From Magnetococcales bacterium WMHbin3 (lineage in GTDB: Bacteria > Pseudomonadota > Magnetococcia > Magnetococcales > Magnetaquicoccaceae), in assembly GCA_002753185.1 (NCBI GenBank), contig PDZX01000012.1, positions 23,835 to 87,834 on the forward strand: a stretch of DNA of 64,000 bases, read 5' to 3'. Position numbers and translations under genes: made by a program. Within the stretch, counting starts at the first letter, position 1, and each line of letters opens with the position of its first letter. The notes below the pieces were generated by a model. It was not told where the DNA came from, searched no databases, and worked only from the letters and a program-made list of their open reading frames with translations. Shown piece after piece: positions 25,000 through 32,930 of the stretch.

Positions 25000-25043
25000 G
25001 TTAAGCCAGGGTTAAGGGAGGGTTAAGAACCGGTTAAGCAAAG
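25000..25043 (-). promoter_or_regulatory. Four perfect 11-bp GTTAAG repeats (OmpR/PmrA-type operator) before the TauE operon
   Basis: GTTAAG occurs at 25000, 25011, 25022 and 25033, an exact 11-bp period. Read on the gene strand this is CTTAAC-N5-CTTAAC, close to the PmrA/QseB box CTTAA-N6-CTTAA bound by OmpR-family response regulators. It ends 57 bp before the start codon at 24942 and overlaps the last codons of the upstream uspA. A matching but degenerate set stands before sulP. Confidence 0.75.
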
Positions 25044-25530
25044 AAAAAAATGTCCCTCCGAACATTTTTTTCCCGTCCCCGGAGTCGTCATCCGGCACGA
25101 ACCGCACCGGGCAGGGCAGGGGTTGGGGATGGCGCAGCCATGTGGGGCCGTCGTGGCCGGTGATCCTGCCATGGTCGCGGCTCGCGGCCAGGATCAGTCT
25201 GGCGTTCCAGGAGTTGGCCAGTTCCACGATGCGGTGGTTGGCGATGCCGGAGAGCATGCGATAGCTGGTGGCGCCGATGCCGATCTTGTGCAGCAGGGTG
25301 TGCAGCCTGCCGGCCTGTTCCGCCTCGGTGCGCCGCAGCCACTCCCCTGGCGTCAGGAAGGGAAACTGGCTGCTTTCGAAGCCAAGTCCGATATCCTCGT
25401 CACAGACATGGAGCCAGAGGATCTCGGTGGGCGTTTGCCGGCGCAGGCAGGCGGCGAATTGCCGCACGAGGGGTTCGCCGTGGGGCAGGGGATCGATCAG
25501 GGCGAGAATGCGGTCGGGTTGGGGTCTCAT
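25012..25530 (-). CDS. Universal stress protein (UspA-like), SulP-linked
   Basis: 172 residues. AGGAGA precedes the ATG at 25530. The start MRPQPDRILALIDPLPHGEP, ILWLHVCDE, a central VELANSWNARLILAASRDHG and terminal PLPCPVRFVPDD match the UspA at 23131, but the protein is diverged. The last 25 residues have no counterpart there and are encoded by the hairpin and operator repeats that serve the next operon, suggesting that the original stop was lost. It follows sulP by 20 bp and is probably co-transcribed with it. Confidence 0.75.
   Translation of the reverse strand: MRPQPDRILALIDPLPHGEPLVRQFAACLRRQTPTEILWLHVCDEDIGLGFESSQFPFLTPGEWLRRTEAEQAGRLHTLLHKIGIGATSYRMLSGIANHRIVELANSWNARLILAASRDHGRITGHDGPTWLRHPQPLPCPVRFVPDDDSGDGKKMFGGTFFSLLNRFLTLP
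25044..25071 (-). terminator. A/T hairpin next to the operator, inside the uspA 3' end
   Basis: AAAAAAATGT (25044-25053) pairs with ACATTTTTTT (25062-25071). On the minus strand it precedes the operator repeats, the same order as before sulP. It lies within the last 20 codons of uspA, so it would terminate before the stop; either the uspA frame now runs through an old terminator, or the hairpin is fortuitous. Confidence 0.4.
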
Positions 25531-25550
25531 GGGATATCTCCTGATCCGGT

Positions 25551-27344
25551 TCAAGCCGCCATGGGGGAAGGGAACGAAAGCACGCTGTCGTTGTGCAACG
25601 CATCGCACTCCTGGAAGACGTGCCGGCTGCACCAGGAGCAGGATCCGGGGGTGAGCCTGGCGAAGGCGACGCGGATCGCTTCGTTTTTGGAGGAGAAGAG
25701 ATTTTCCCGACCGATGGTTTCCAGGTAGCCGCCGGCATCGAGGAGCCGGGTGGGACGTTCCTTGAGGCGCACCAGAAAGAGTCCGCCCCCGGCCTGGCGG
25801 CGCTTGACCGCCTCCGACGCCAGGAATTCCGCGCCGGCCAGGTCGATGAAGTTGATGCCGGAGGCCACCACGATCAATTGCGTGTCGTGTGGCGCCAACG
25901 CCTCGAATTGCGCCTGGATGGACTGGATCGCGGCGAAGAAGAGCGAGCCGTCCACCCGGATCACCCGTACCTTGGCGCAGGAGTCGCCGGCGAGGGAGGT
26001 GGTGAAACGGCGGCGCGGATGCATGGGATCGGGGACGCGGTTGAGCACCATGGGGTTCGAGGTGCGCGCCAGGTAGATGCCCAGTGACAGCAGCACCCCG
26101 AACAGGATGGCGATTTCGAGATTGAGCAGCAGCGTGGCCAGAAAGGTGGCGCTCATGATGATGGTTTCGGAGTGGCTGGTGCGCAGGGTTTGGTGGATGT
26201 GGTGGAAATCGATCAGGCCCCAGGCCACCAGGAACAGCACGCCGGCCATGGCGGCATGGGGGAGCCAGGCGACCAGCGGGGCGATCAGGATCACGAGTCC
26301 CATCAGCATCAGGCCGGAGCTGGCGGCGGCGATGGGGGTTCTGGCCCCGGCGGAGTAGTTGAGGCCGCTGCGGTTGAAGGAGCCGGTGGCGACATAGGCG
26401 GAAAAAAAGCTGCCGATCAGATTGGAGAGTCCCTGGGCCAGGAACTCCTGGTCGGCGTCGATGGTTTGTCCGCTGCGCAGGGCCATGGCGCGGGCGATGG
26501 AGATCGCCTCGGTGAGGGCCAGCAGGGTGACGGCGATGACGCCTGGGGCCAGGGTGCGCAGCGTCTCCAGCGAGAAATCCGGCATGGACAGGGGCGGCAG
26601 GGTGGCGGCGATGGCGCCCACACGGGTGATGCCGCTCTTCATGGCCGGGTCGAGTGCCAGGGCCAGGAACGTGCCCGCGAGCAGGGCCACGATCATGTAG
26701 GGGACGCGTGGCAACCACCGGCGGCAGGCGATGCCGGTCAGGAGTGTTGTCATGCTCACCGCCAGGACCAGGGGATCGATCTGCCGCCACCCTTGCCAGG
26801 CAAACAGCAGGGTATGGGTGAAATCGGCGCCGCGCGGAATGTGGATGCCGAGAAAGTGGTGAAGCTGATTGGCGGCGATCAGCAGTGCCGCACCGGTGGT
26901 AAAACCGATGACTACCGAATGAGAAATAAAATTGACCAGGACCCCCATGCGCAACAGTCCCAATCCCAATTGGGTCAATCCCACCAGGAAGGTCATGGTG
27001 AGTGCCAGTTGTACGTAGGCGGTGCTGCCCGGTTCGGCATGGCCGCTCAAAAGCGAGAACAGGACGATGGATGCGGCGGTGGTCGGCCCGGATACCAGGT
27101 GCCAGGAGGAGCCGAAAAAGGCCGCCACGATGGCCGGGATCATGCCGGCGTAAAGTCCGTAGACCGGCGGCATGCCGGCGATGGCGGCGAACGCCACCCC
27201 CTGGGGCAGCACCACAATCGCCCCGGTAAGGCCGGCGAGCAGGTCGGCCTTCAGCGATTCCGGTGAGACCCGGTTCCACCAGCGCAGCGGCGGCACCAGG
27301 CGGTCCCAGGGTATTGGGGCAATGGCGGATGAAGATGTGGACAT
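25551..27344 (-). CDS. SulP-family sulfate/anion permease with STAS domain
   Basis: 597 residues. The N-terminal half has about ten to twelve TM helices with the SulP signature (SLKADLLAGLTGAIVVLPQG, then AGMPPVYGLYAGMIP and SGPTTAASIVLFSLL) and YVATGSFNRSGLNYSAGART. A cytoplasmic STAS domain runs from about 440 to 545 (VRVIRVDGSLFFAAIQSIQ, INFIDLAGAEFL). A C-terminal extension carries CSWCSRHVFQECDA, a Cys/His cluster not usual for the family. It transports sulfate, bicarbonate or a related anion; next to TauE and Dsr genes, sulfate is the best guess. The operator at 27407-27450 lies 62 bp upstream. Confidence 0.92.
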   Translation of the reverse strand: MSTSSSAIAPIPWDRLVPPLRWWNRVSPESLKADLLAGLTGAIVVLPQGVAFAAIAGMPPVYGLYAGMIPAIVAAFFGSSWHLVSGPTTAASIVLFSLLSGHAEPGSTAYVQLALTMTFLVGLTQLGLGLLRMGVLVNFISHSVVIGFTTGAALLIAANQLHHFLGIHIPRGADFTHTLLFAWQGWRQIDPLVLAVSMTTLLTGIACRRWLPRVPYMIVALLAGTFLALALDPAMKSGITRVGAIAATLPPLSMPDFSLETLRTLAPGVIAVTLLALTEAISIARAMALRSGQTIDADQEFLAQGLSNLIGSFFSAYVATGSFNRSGLNYSAGARTPIAAASSGLMLMGLVILIAPLVAWLPHAAMAGVLFLVAWGLIDFHHIHQTLRTSHSETIIMSATFLATLLLNLEIAILFGVLLSLGIYLARTSNPMVLNRVPDPMHPRRRFTTSLAGDSCAKVRVIRVDGSLFFAAIQSIQAQFEALAPHDTQLIVVASGINFIDLAGAEFLASEAVKRRQAGGGLFLVRLKERPTRLLDAGGYLETIGRENLFSSKNEAIRVAFARLTPGSCSWCSRHVFQECDALHNDSVLSFPSPMAA

Positions 27345-27406
27345 GTCGGTGAATCCTCTTTCCCATGGAGTTTTGGTTTCGATGGGGAGAGCCTATCCGG
27401 TCGCAT

Positions 27407-27450
27407 GTTAAGAGGTGGTAAAAGCACCGTTAGAGGGTGGTTAATCCGAA
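27407..27450 (-). promoter_or_regulatory. Four degenerate 11-bp repeats (OmpR/PmrA-type operator) before sulP
   Basis: GTTAAG (27407), GTAAAA (27418), GTTAGA (27429) and GTTAAT (27440) are spaced by exactly 11 bp. The phase, number, orientation and distance to the start codon (62 bp) match the perfect set before the TauE operon. The next sequence, as there, is an A-run hairpin. Confidence 0.62.
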
Positions 27451-27507
27451 AAAAAATGCGATGCGGACGGTCGTGCCGCATTTTTTCTTGCTGGTGATGC
27501 GGATTTG
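27441..27507 (-). pseudogene. Decayed duplicate of the histidine kinase 3' end
   Basis: On the minus strand this stretch translates as IRITSKKKCGTTVRIAFF, against IRVTSQEGCGTAIRIEFF at the end of the kinase gene at 29451 (11 of 18 identical). The DNA is about 80% identical over roughly 52 bp, and a one-base longer A-run has destroyed the stop context. It is in the same orientation as the intact end, 2 kb away, with the AAA-TOPRIM gene between them. Confidence 0.65.
27451..27486 (-). terminator. A/T-flanked hairpin upstream of the sulP operator
   Basis: AAAAAATGCG (27451-27460) pairs perfectly with CGCATTTTTT (27477-27486), with an extra GCGG/CCGC pairing inside. It can work on either strand and would insulate sulP from transcription arriving from the kinase side. 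Part of it derives from the decayed kinase 3' end. Confidence 0.45.
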
Positions 27508-27659
27508 GGCTGCCACGCCAACGGGTTGAGAGGTCGTCTTGGGGATGGAGGTCCTGTCCGGTCAGGGATGGCGGCAAACATGATGTCGCGAAGGCCAACT
27601 TGACAATTTCCGGCAAATAGGAGATGCTCTTCATGCGGATGGTATCATAAGAGTTGCGT

Positions 27660-27683
27660 ATTGTTACAATATATTATAACAAT
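27660..27683. promoter_or_regulatory. 24-bp near-perfect palindrome upstream of the AAA-TOPRIM gene
   Basis: The arms ATTGTTACAATA and TATTATAACAAT match at 11 of 12 positions when one is reversed. It lies 31 bp before the ATG at 27715 in AT-rich sequence, where the promoter is expected, so it may be an operator for a dimeric repressor. Confidence 0.5.
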
Positions 27684-27714
27684 ATTGACGGAATCGAGTG
27701 TTAGAAAATAATTG

Positions 27715-29424
27715 ATGCGCATCACAAAATTAACATTGAAAAATTTCAAGAGCGTCACCGAACAGACCTATGCATTCGGGCTGTTCGATCTTCTGGTCGG
27801 ACGCAACAACAACGGCAAGAGTACCGTCCTGCAGGCATTGGCCATCTGGCAGTTCTGTGTTGACTTGTTTCATCATTCGAAGCGCGGCGGCAGCAAGGGC
27901 ATCCAGGTGGTGCTGCCCAATTTTTCCGCCCTGCCACTGCCGGAATTCAACCTGCTGTGGCGCAACAGAACCGACCGTGAATATCCGGAAGTCGATGGCA
28001 AAAAATTACAAAAATTTATTTTAATTGAAATTATTATTTATTGGTTGGATCGGGATGGCATCGAACAAAAATTTGGCATTGAACTGAGATACCATTCTCC
28101 GCAAACCATTTATGCCATTCCATCGAACGGTTGGGACGACTTTCGGGAAAATGATGCGCGGGGCATGCCGAGGATTGCCTATATTCCCCCATTTTCCGGC
28201 CTGGAACCGGTGGAAAAACGGTTGGATATCGCCCCCATTCGACAGCAGGTCGGCAAGGGCCAGCCCGGCAGCGTATTGCGCAATCTGCTGCTGAGCGTGA
28301 ATGCCACCGACGAAACCGGCCCCGGTCGCAATCAGGCATCGGCGGATTGGCGGGAACTGGCGGACAAGGTCGAGGCATGGTTTGCGGTGAAACTCCACAA
28401 GCCACGCTACGACCCGCTCAAGGATGTCTATATCAAAGTGGAGTACGAGCAATTCGGCAAAACATACGACATCATCGCCGGAGGAAGCGGGTTTCACCAG
28501 ACGCTGACGTTGATGGCGTTCCTGTATGGCTACCACCCCACCACGATCCTGCTCGACGAGCCGGATGCCCATCTGCATGCCAGCCTGCAACGTGAAATCC
28601 TGGATTATTTCAAGCAGAAGTCCCATGCAACCGGATTGCAGTTCCTGATCGCCACCCATGCCGAGGAGTTCGTCTGCGGCGTGGATGTTTCCCAGATCGT
28701 CTCTCTGCTCTCCCACGAACCACGGCGTGTCCCATCGTCGCCGGAGGTGGTCCGCGCCATGTCGGAACTCTCCAACACGGAGGTCGAACGTCTTTTGCAC
28801 TGCACCTGTATCCTCTATGTGGAAGGAAACAGCGACGAACGCATTCTGCGAGCCTGGTCGGCATCGTGTCAATCTGCGGGAACCTTGGAAAAGATCTATT
28901 TCAAAACGATGAACGGCGGCACCAAAAAAGCCATGAAGGAGCACGCCGGGCAACATTTCAAGGCGGTCAGTCTGATCATCCCCAACCTGCGGTCACTGAT
29001 GCTGTTCGACTATGACACGACCGACACGGCGTTCCACCCGGAGCCGGACAACCCCGCGCTGATGGAGTGGCAACGGAAAAATATCGAAAATTACCTTCTG
29101 GTCCCGGAGGCATGGAAACGCACCGCGACACAAAAGGCTGGCCCCCTGTTCGCCGCAACCCATCGGAATCTGATCGACGCATTCTTCGCTGCCGAGAACC
29201 TGACGTTACCTCCAAACATCACATGGCGCAATGTCCAGGCCAACATTTTCCGCGCCGTGGATGGCAAACGGATTTTGTTCGAAAACAATGACTCCCTCTT
29301 TCATCGCCTGCGGAATGAGGATTTCTCGGTGGAACTGCTGCGGGAATCGGTTGCGGGCAACATGCAAGCCGATGAAATTCATCAGGATGTGCATGACTTT
29401 TTCCAGCGGCTCAAAAGTCCGTAG
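27715..29424 (+). CDS. OLD-like AAA ATPase with C-terminal TOPRIM nuclease domain
   Basis: 569 residues. The N-terminus MRITKLTLKNFKSVTEQ and Walker A LLVGRNNNGKSTVLQAL (about 27-43) are of the RecF/SMC/ABC type. The second half of the ATPase has an FHQTLTLMAFL segment in the signature position and TILLDEPDAHLHASLQRE, then a His switch in LIATHAEEF. The TOPRIM domain starts CILYVEGNSDERILRAW (catalytic Glu near 370) and has LMLFDYDTTDTAF (DxD near 431). This is the overcoming-lysogenisation-defect (OLD) architecture, used in phage defence alone or with a helicase partner (as in Gabija). No partner gene is present. ATG 27715 is preferred over TTG 27712; the ribosome site is weak. Position between duplicated kinase ends suggests insertion. 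Confidence 0.85.
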   Translation: MRITKLTLKNFKSVTEQTYAFGLFDLLVGRNNNGKSTVLQALAIWQFCVDLFHHSKRGGSKGIQVVLPNFSALPLPEFNLLWRNRTDREYPEVDGKKLQKFILIEIIIYWLDRDGIEQKFGIELRYHSPQTIYAIPSNGWDDFRENDARGMPRIAYIPPFSGLEPVEKRLDIAPIRQQVGKGQPGSVLRNLLLSVNATDETGPGRNQASADWRELADKVEAWFAVKLHKPRYDPLKDVYIKVEYEQFGKTYDIIAGGSGFHQTLTLMAFLYGYHPTTILLDEPDAHLHASLQREILDYFKQKSHATGLQFLIATHAEEFVCGVDVSQIVSLLSHEPRRVPSSPEVVRAMSELSNTEVERLLHCTCILYVEGNSDERILRAWSASCQSAGTLEKIYFKTMNGGTKKAMKEHAGQHFKAVSLIIPNLRSLMLFDYDTTDTAFHPEPDNPALMEWQRKNIENYLLVPEAWKRTATQKAGPLFAATHRNLIDAFFAAENLTLPPNITWRNVQANIFRAVDGKRILFENNDSLFHRLRNEDFSVELLRESVAGNMQADEIHQDVHDFFQRLKSP

Positions 29425-29450
29425 AGAATCGATTGCCGGGGCAGGGATGA

Positions 29451-30722
29451 TCAATCCGAAAAAAACTCGATCCGGATGGCCGTGCCGCATCCTTCCTGGC
29501 TGGTGACGCGGATTTTCCAGCCGTATTGATCGCAGATGCGCTTGACCAGGGAGAGGCCGATTCCGGACCCCCTGGCGTGGGTGATGGCGTGAAATGGAGA
29601 AAACAGGATGCGGGCGGTCTGCTCCTCGCGCATGCCGCAGCCGGTGTCGCTGACGGTCAGCGAGGCGCGATCCTGGGTGATGCGGATCTCGCCCTGTTCC
29701 GTGTAGGAAAAGGCGTTGCGGATCAGGTTGGCCACGGCGATGAAGACCAGGCCCCGGTCCACCGGGACCGTCAGGTCGGGGCTGGTGGCCACGACCACCT
29801 GGATGGGTTTGCTTTTCAGCAGGAAGCGATGTTTTTCCACCGCCTCGTCGACCACATCCGCGACATGGGTGGTGGACTCGATGGCCATGGCGTGCCGCTC
29901 GCGGGCCATGAGCAGCAGGGCCGTGCCCATGTCCCCCATCTCCCGTGCCGCCCGTTCCACCCGCAGGACCCGGTTCTTCTGTTTTTCCGTGAGGGTGTCG
30001 TCGGACAGGAGAATCTCGGTGGCGCTGGAGATGACCGCCAGAGAGGTGCGCAGTTCGTGGCTCAGGTCGGCGGTGAAGGCCCGCTCCCGCTCCATGAAGG
30101 CGCGGATCCGCCCCAGATGCAGATCGAAGGCATGCGCCAACTCCCCCACCTCGTCGTGGGCGAAGTCGTCCGCCATGCGCCGGGACCAGTCGTCGGGAGA
30201 TCGGTTGCGCACCTGTTTGGCCAGCTCGGTCACCGGGGCGATGATCACCCCCACCAGCCAGAATCCTCCCACGGCCGCGCACAGCACGACGATGAGGATG
30301 GCGGCCCCGATCCGCAGGGCGAAGCCGTGCTCCCGCCTTTGCTGCTGGCTGGCGTCGTACAGGAAATAATAGCGCTCCTCCCGGTGGTCCGCCACCGCGA
30401 TCCGATAGGCGAGGGCGCCCACCGTGATGTCGTGGCGGCCGGGGGGGAGGGCGTGAAGATAGGGTGGGATCTCCTCGGCCTGGTCGTGGCCGGAACGCAC
30501 GTAGCCGTGCAGGGTGATGGTGTTGGGCGGCTTGGAGTGGGGATTGCGTTCCCGGCGGGCGAAATAGTCGTCGAGTTCGGCGGTCAGGGTATCGTCGATC
30601 AGCCGCTGGCCCAGGTCATGGGCGGCCCATTGCAAAAAGACCCCCATCAAAAAACTGATCAGCGCCCCGAAGGCGGCGAAGGCGATGGCGACCCTGAGAC
30701 GCAGATCATGTCTTTTGCGCAT
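29451..30722 (-). CDS. Membrane sensor histidine kinase (HAMP-HisKA-HATPase)
   Basis: 423 residues. TM1 is LRVAIAFAAFGALISFLMGVF; a periplasmic loop of about 110 residues follows; TM2 is IGAAILIVVLCAAVGGFWLV; then a HAMP segment. The H-box is AFTADLSHELRTSLAVIS (Pro is replaced by Ser after ELRT), followed by ANLIRNAFSYTEQG and GSGIGLSLVKRIC. It has the layout of QseC/PmrB-type kinases. It overlaps the response regulator stop by 17 bp. Its last codons are duplicated at 27441-27507. It is the likely input for the 11-bp repeat operators nearby, possibly sensing sulfite, sulfate or envelope stress; the signal is inference. Confidence 0.9.
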   Translation of the reverse strand: MRKRHDLRLRVAIAFAAFGALISFLMGVFLQWAAHDLGQRLIDDTLTAELDDYFARRERNPHSKPPNTITLHGYVRSGHDQAEEIPPYLHALPPGRHDITVGALAYRIAVADHREERYYFLYDASQQQRREHGFALRIGAAILIVVLCAAVGGFWLVGVIIAPVTELAKQVRNRSPDDWSRRMADDFAHDEVGELAHAFDLHLGRIRAFMERERAFTADLSHELRTSLAVISSATEILLSDDTLTEKQKNRVLRVERAAREMGDMGTALLLMARERHAMAIESTTHVADVVDEAVEKHRFLLKSKPIQVVVATSPDLTVPVDRGLVFIAVANLIRNAFSYTEQGEIRITQDRASLTVSDTGCGMREEQTARILFSPFHAITHARGSGIGLSLVKRICDQYGWKIRVTSQEGCGTAIRIEFFSD

Positions 30723-31416
30723 CGGCGAGCGCCAGTTGATAGCCGATGCCGCGCAGGGTATGCAGCAGGGGGGGCATCCCGGCGTGTTCGATGGCGGAGC
30801 GCAGGGTGTGCATGTGAACCCGCAGGGCGTCGCTGTCCGGCGGGGAGTCGCCCCAGACCGTCTGTTCGATCTCCCGGCGCCAGACCACCGCCGGGGAGCG
30901 TTGCATCAGGAGTTCCAGAATCCGCATGGGAATGGCCGGCAGCTCCACGAGCCGCTCGGCCCGTCGCACCTGCAAGGTTTCCTGATCGAATTCCAGGTCC
31001 GCCACCCGCAGGACCCGGCGGGTGAGCATCCCCTTGGCCCGCTTGGTCAGGGCCTGGATGCGCATCTCCAGTTCCCGGAGTTCGAACGGTTTCACCAGAT
31101 AATCGTCGGTGCCGCTGGCGAAGCCGGCCACCTTGTCCTCCAGGTCGCCACGGGCGGTCAGCATCAGGATCGGGGTGGCGATGTTGCCCTCCTGGCGCAG
31201 CTTGCGGCACAGGGTGACCCCGTCCATGCCGGGGAGCATCAGGTCCAGGACGATGATGTCGTAAGGGTTGACCAGGGCCAGATGCAGGCCGGTGATGCCA
31301 TCCTGGGCCGCGTCGGCCACATGTCCCTTCTCCTCGAAGTAGTCGATGAGGTTGGCCGCCAGGTCGGCGTGATCCTCGATGAACAGGATGCGCAGCGATG
31401 TCGAGGTCCGGGTCAT
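30706..31416 (-). CDS. OmpR-family response regulator
   Basis: 236 residues. The receiver has ILFIEDHADLA, IIVLDLMLPGMDG with the phospho-Asp, and DDYLVKPFELRELE. The C-terminal winged helix ends with VWGDSPPDSDALRVHMHTLR and LLHTLRGIGYQLA, typical of OmpR/PhoB proteins. I chose the ATG at 31416 because it overlaps the HD-GYP stop (ATGA) and begins the receiver. Regulators of this family bind tandem half-sites spaced 11 bp apart, exactly what is seen before both nearby transporter operons, so it is the prime candidate to control them. Confidence 0.92.
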   Translation of the reverse strand: MTRTSTSLRILFIEDHADLAANLIDYFEEKGHVADAAQDGITGLHLALVNPYDIIVLDLMLPGMDGVTLCRKLRQEGNIATPILMLTARGDLEDKVAGFASGTDDYLVKPFELRELEMRIQALTKRAKGMLTRRVLRVADLEFDQETLQVRRAERLVELPAIPMRILELLMQRSPAVVWRREIEQTVWGDSPPDSDALRVHMHTLRSAIEHAGMPPLLHTLRGIGYQLALADAQKT

Positions 31417-32792
31417 GCGGGAGGCTCCGTTTCGCGGATCATGCGGGTGAATCTTTTGACCAGTTCCGGGTCCCATTGGCCGCGATTCCATTCGGTTTCC
31501 AGGATGCCGAGCGCCTTTTCCGGGGGCATGCCCTTGCGGTAGACCCGGTCGCCGGTCATGGCGTCCCAGGTGTCGGCGATGGAGACGATGCGCGCCAGCA
31601 GCGGGATGCTCTCTCCGGACAGGCCGTCCGGGTAGCCGGTGCCATCCCAGTGTTCGTGGTGCCAGGCGGCGATGTCCAGGAAGTCGTGCAGCCGGTGCAA
31701 GGGACGCATGATGGTGGCGGTCAGGGAGGCATGCGTGCGCATGACGGCATATTCTTCATTGGTCAGGGGTCCGGGTTTGTTGAGGATGGCGTCCGGGATG
31801 CCGATCTTGCCCAGGTCGTGCATCAGCGCCCCCTTGTGCAGCACGGAGAGTTTCTCTTCGTCCAGCCCCAGGTGCCGGCCCAGCATGACCGCGTAGCGCG
31901 CCACCCGCGCCGAATGGCTCTGGGTGTAGGCGTCCTTGGCGGAGAGCGCCTTGCCGAGGACCCGCATGGTTTGCAGGTAGGCTTCCTCCTGGGCGTTGAG
32001 CAGTTTGCCGATGTCGTCGGCCATGGCGTTGAACGTCCGTCCCAGATCGCCGATCTCGTCGTTGGGCAGCGGCATGGGAATGCGCGCCAGAGGATCGCCG
32101 GAGCCGAAGTCATGGGCGGCCCCCGCGAAGGTTTTGACATGCCGGATCACCAGCCGGTGCATCAGCCACCACACGAACAGGAACAACAGGATGCCGCAGG
32201 CCGTGGTCAGGAGGAGGATCCGTTTTTCGTAGGCATTGTCGTTGATCGATATGATCCGCCGCAACTCCTCCAGGTCGAGTTCCGCCTCCAGGCCGGCGTT
32301 GTAACGGTCGCCTCCCAGCCGAACCGGCACGATGATGTCGATGGTGGGATGGCTGGATTGCTCGCCATGGATCAGAATGGACGACAAGTCCTTGGATGCG
32401 GCGGGTTTGCCCTCCCGGATCACCTTGCCGTAGATGCCGTCCATGGGTTTGTCCAGATAAATCCCCGGCTCGGAGTGTGCGAGGACCTGGCCGGTGGATG
32501 CGTAGAGATAAATCTCCACCGGGGAAAACTGCAACACCCCGTCCTTTTCCAGGGAGAGGCTCTTGAGCAGGACCGTGCGGTATTGCTCCGGGGGGGCGTC
32601 GGCGGGCATGCTTTCCAGATGCAGGGCGATGCCCTGGAGGTAGCTTTGCGCCTGTTTGTAGACCTGATCCAGCATGGCCTCCTCCAAAGTGTCCTCGGAG
32701 GCGAGCGCCACGAGCAGGATCGTGACGGCGAAACCCGCCAGGGCGAGCAGCAGGATCTTCGGCGTGAGCGTCAGTCGGAGTGTGGGTGGCAT
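31413..32792 (-). CDS. Membrane HD-GYP c-di-GMP phosphodiesterase
   Basis: 459 residues. TM1 (ILLLALAGFAVTILLVALA), a periplasmic sensor of about 155 residues, TM2 (ILLLTTACGILLFLFVWWLM), a HAMP domain, then an HD-GYP domain: SHSARVARYAV, GALMHDLGKIGIPDAIL (the HD pair), HHEHWDGTGYPDGLSG with an intact GYP motif, and ARIVSIADTWDAMT. All metal ligands appear intact, so it should hydrolyse c-di-GMP. Being first in the operon with a response regulator and kinase, it links the two-component system to c-di-GMP levels. Confidence 0.92.
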   Translation of the reverse strand: MPPTLRLTLTPKILLLALAGFAVTILLVALASEDTLEEAMLDQVYKQAQSYLQGIALHLESMPADAPPEQYRTVLLKSLSLEKDGVLQFSPVEIYLYASTGQVLAHSEPGIYLDKPMDGIYGKVIREGKPAASKDLSSILIHGEQSSHPTIDIIVPVRLGGDRYNAGLEAELDLEELRRIISINDNAYEKRILLLTTACGILLFLFVWWLMHRLVIRHVKTFAGAAHDFGSGDPLARIPMPLPNDEIGDLGRTFNAMADDIGKLLNAQEEAYLQTMRVLGKALSAKDAYTQSHSARVARYAVMLGRHLGLDEEKLSVLHKGALMHDLGKIGIPDAILNKPGPLTNEEYAVMRTHASLTATIMRPLHRLHDFLDIAAWHHEHWDGTGYPDGLSGESIPLLARIVSIADTWDAMTGDRVYRKGMPPEKALGILETEWNRGQWDPELVKRFTRMIRETEPPA

Positions 32793-32885
32793 GGTTTGAT
32801 CTGTTGAGTTGGGGGTTTCCCTTGTTCAAGAGTGCCGCCAGCGGCCGGAAAAGTCAACGTCGAATCCTGGGGGGTTCGTGCGAGG

Positions 32886-32914
32886 TTGCGCCATGTCCCG
32901 GTCTTCGGGATAAT
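32886..32914 (+). promoter_or_regulatory. Possible sigma-70 promoter
   Basis: TTGCGC (32886-32891), a 17-bp spacer and GATAAT (32909-32914). The -10 is good, the -35 weak. If used, the leader before TTG 32931 would be very short, and TTG 32955 becomes a possible start for the flavoprotein. Confidence 0.3.
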
Positions 32915-32930
32915 GGAATGAGAGGGGGTT

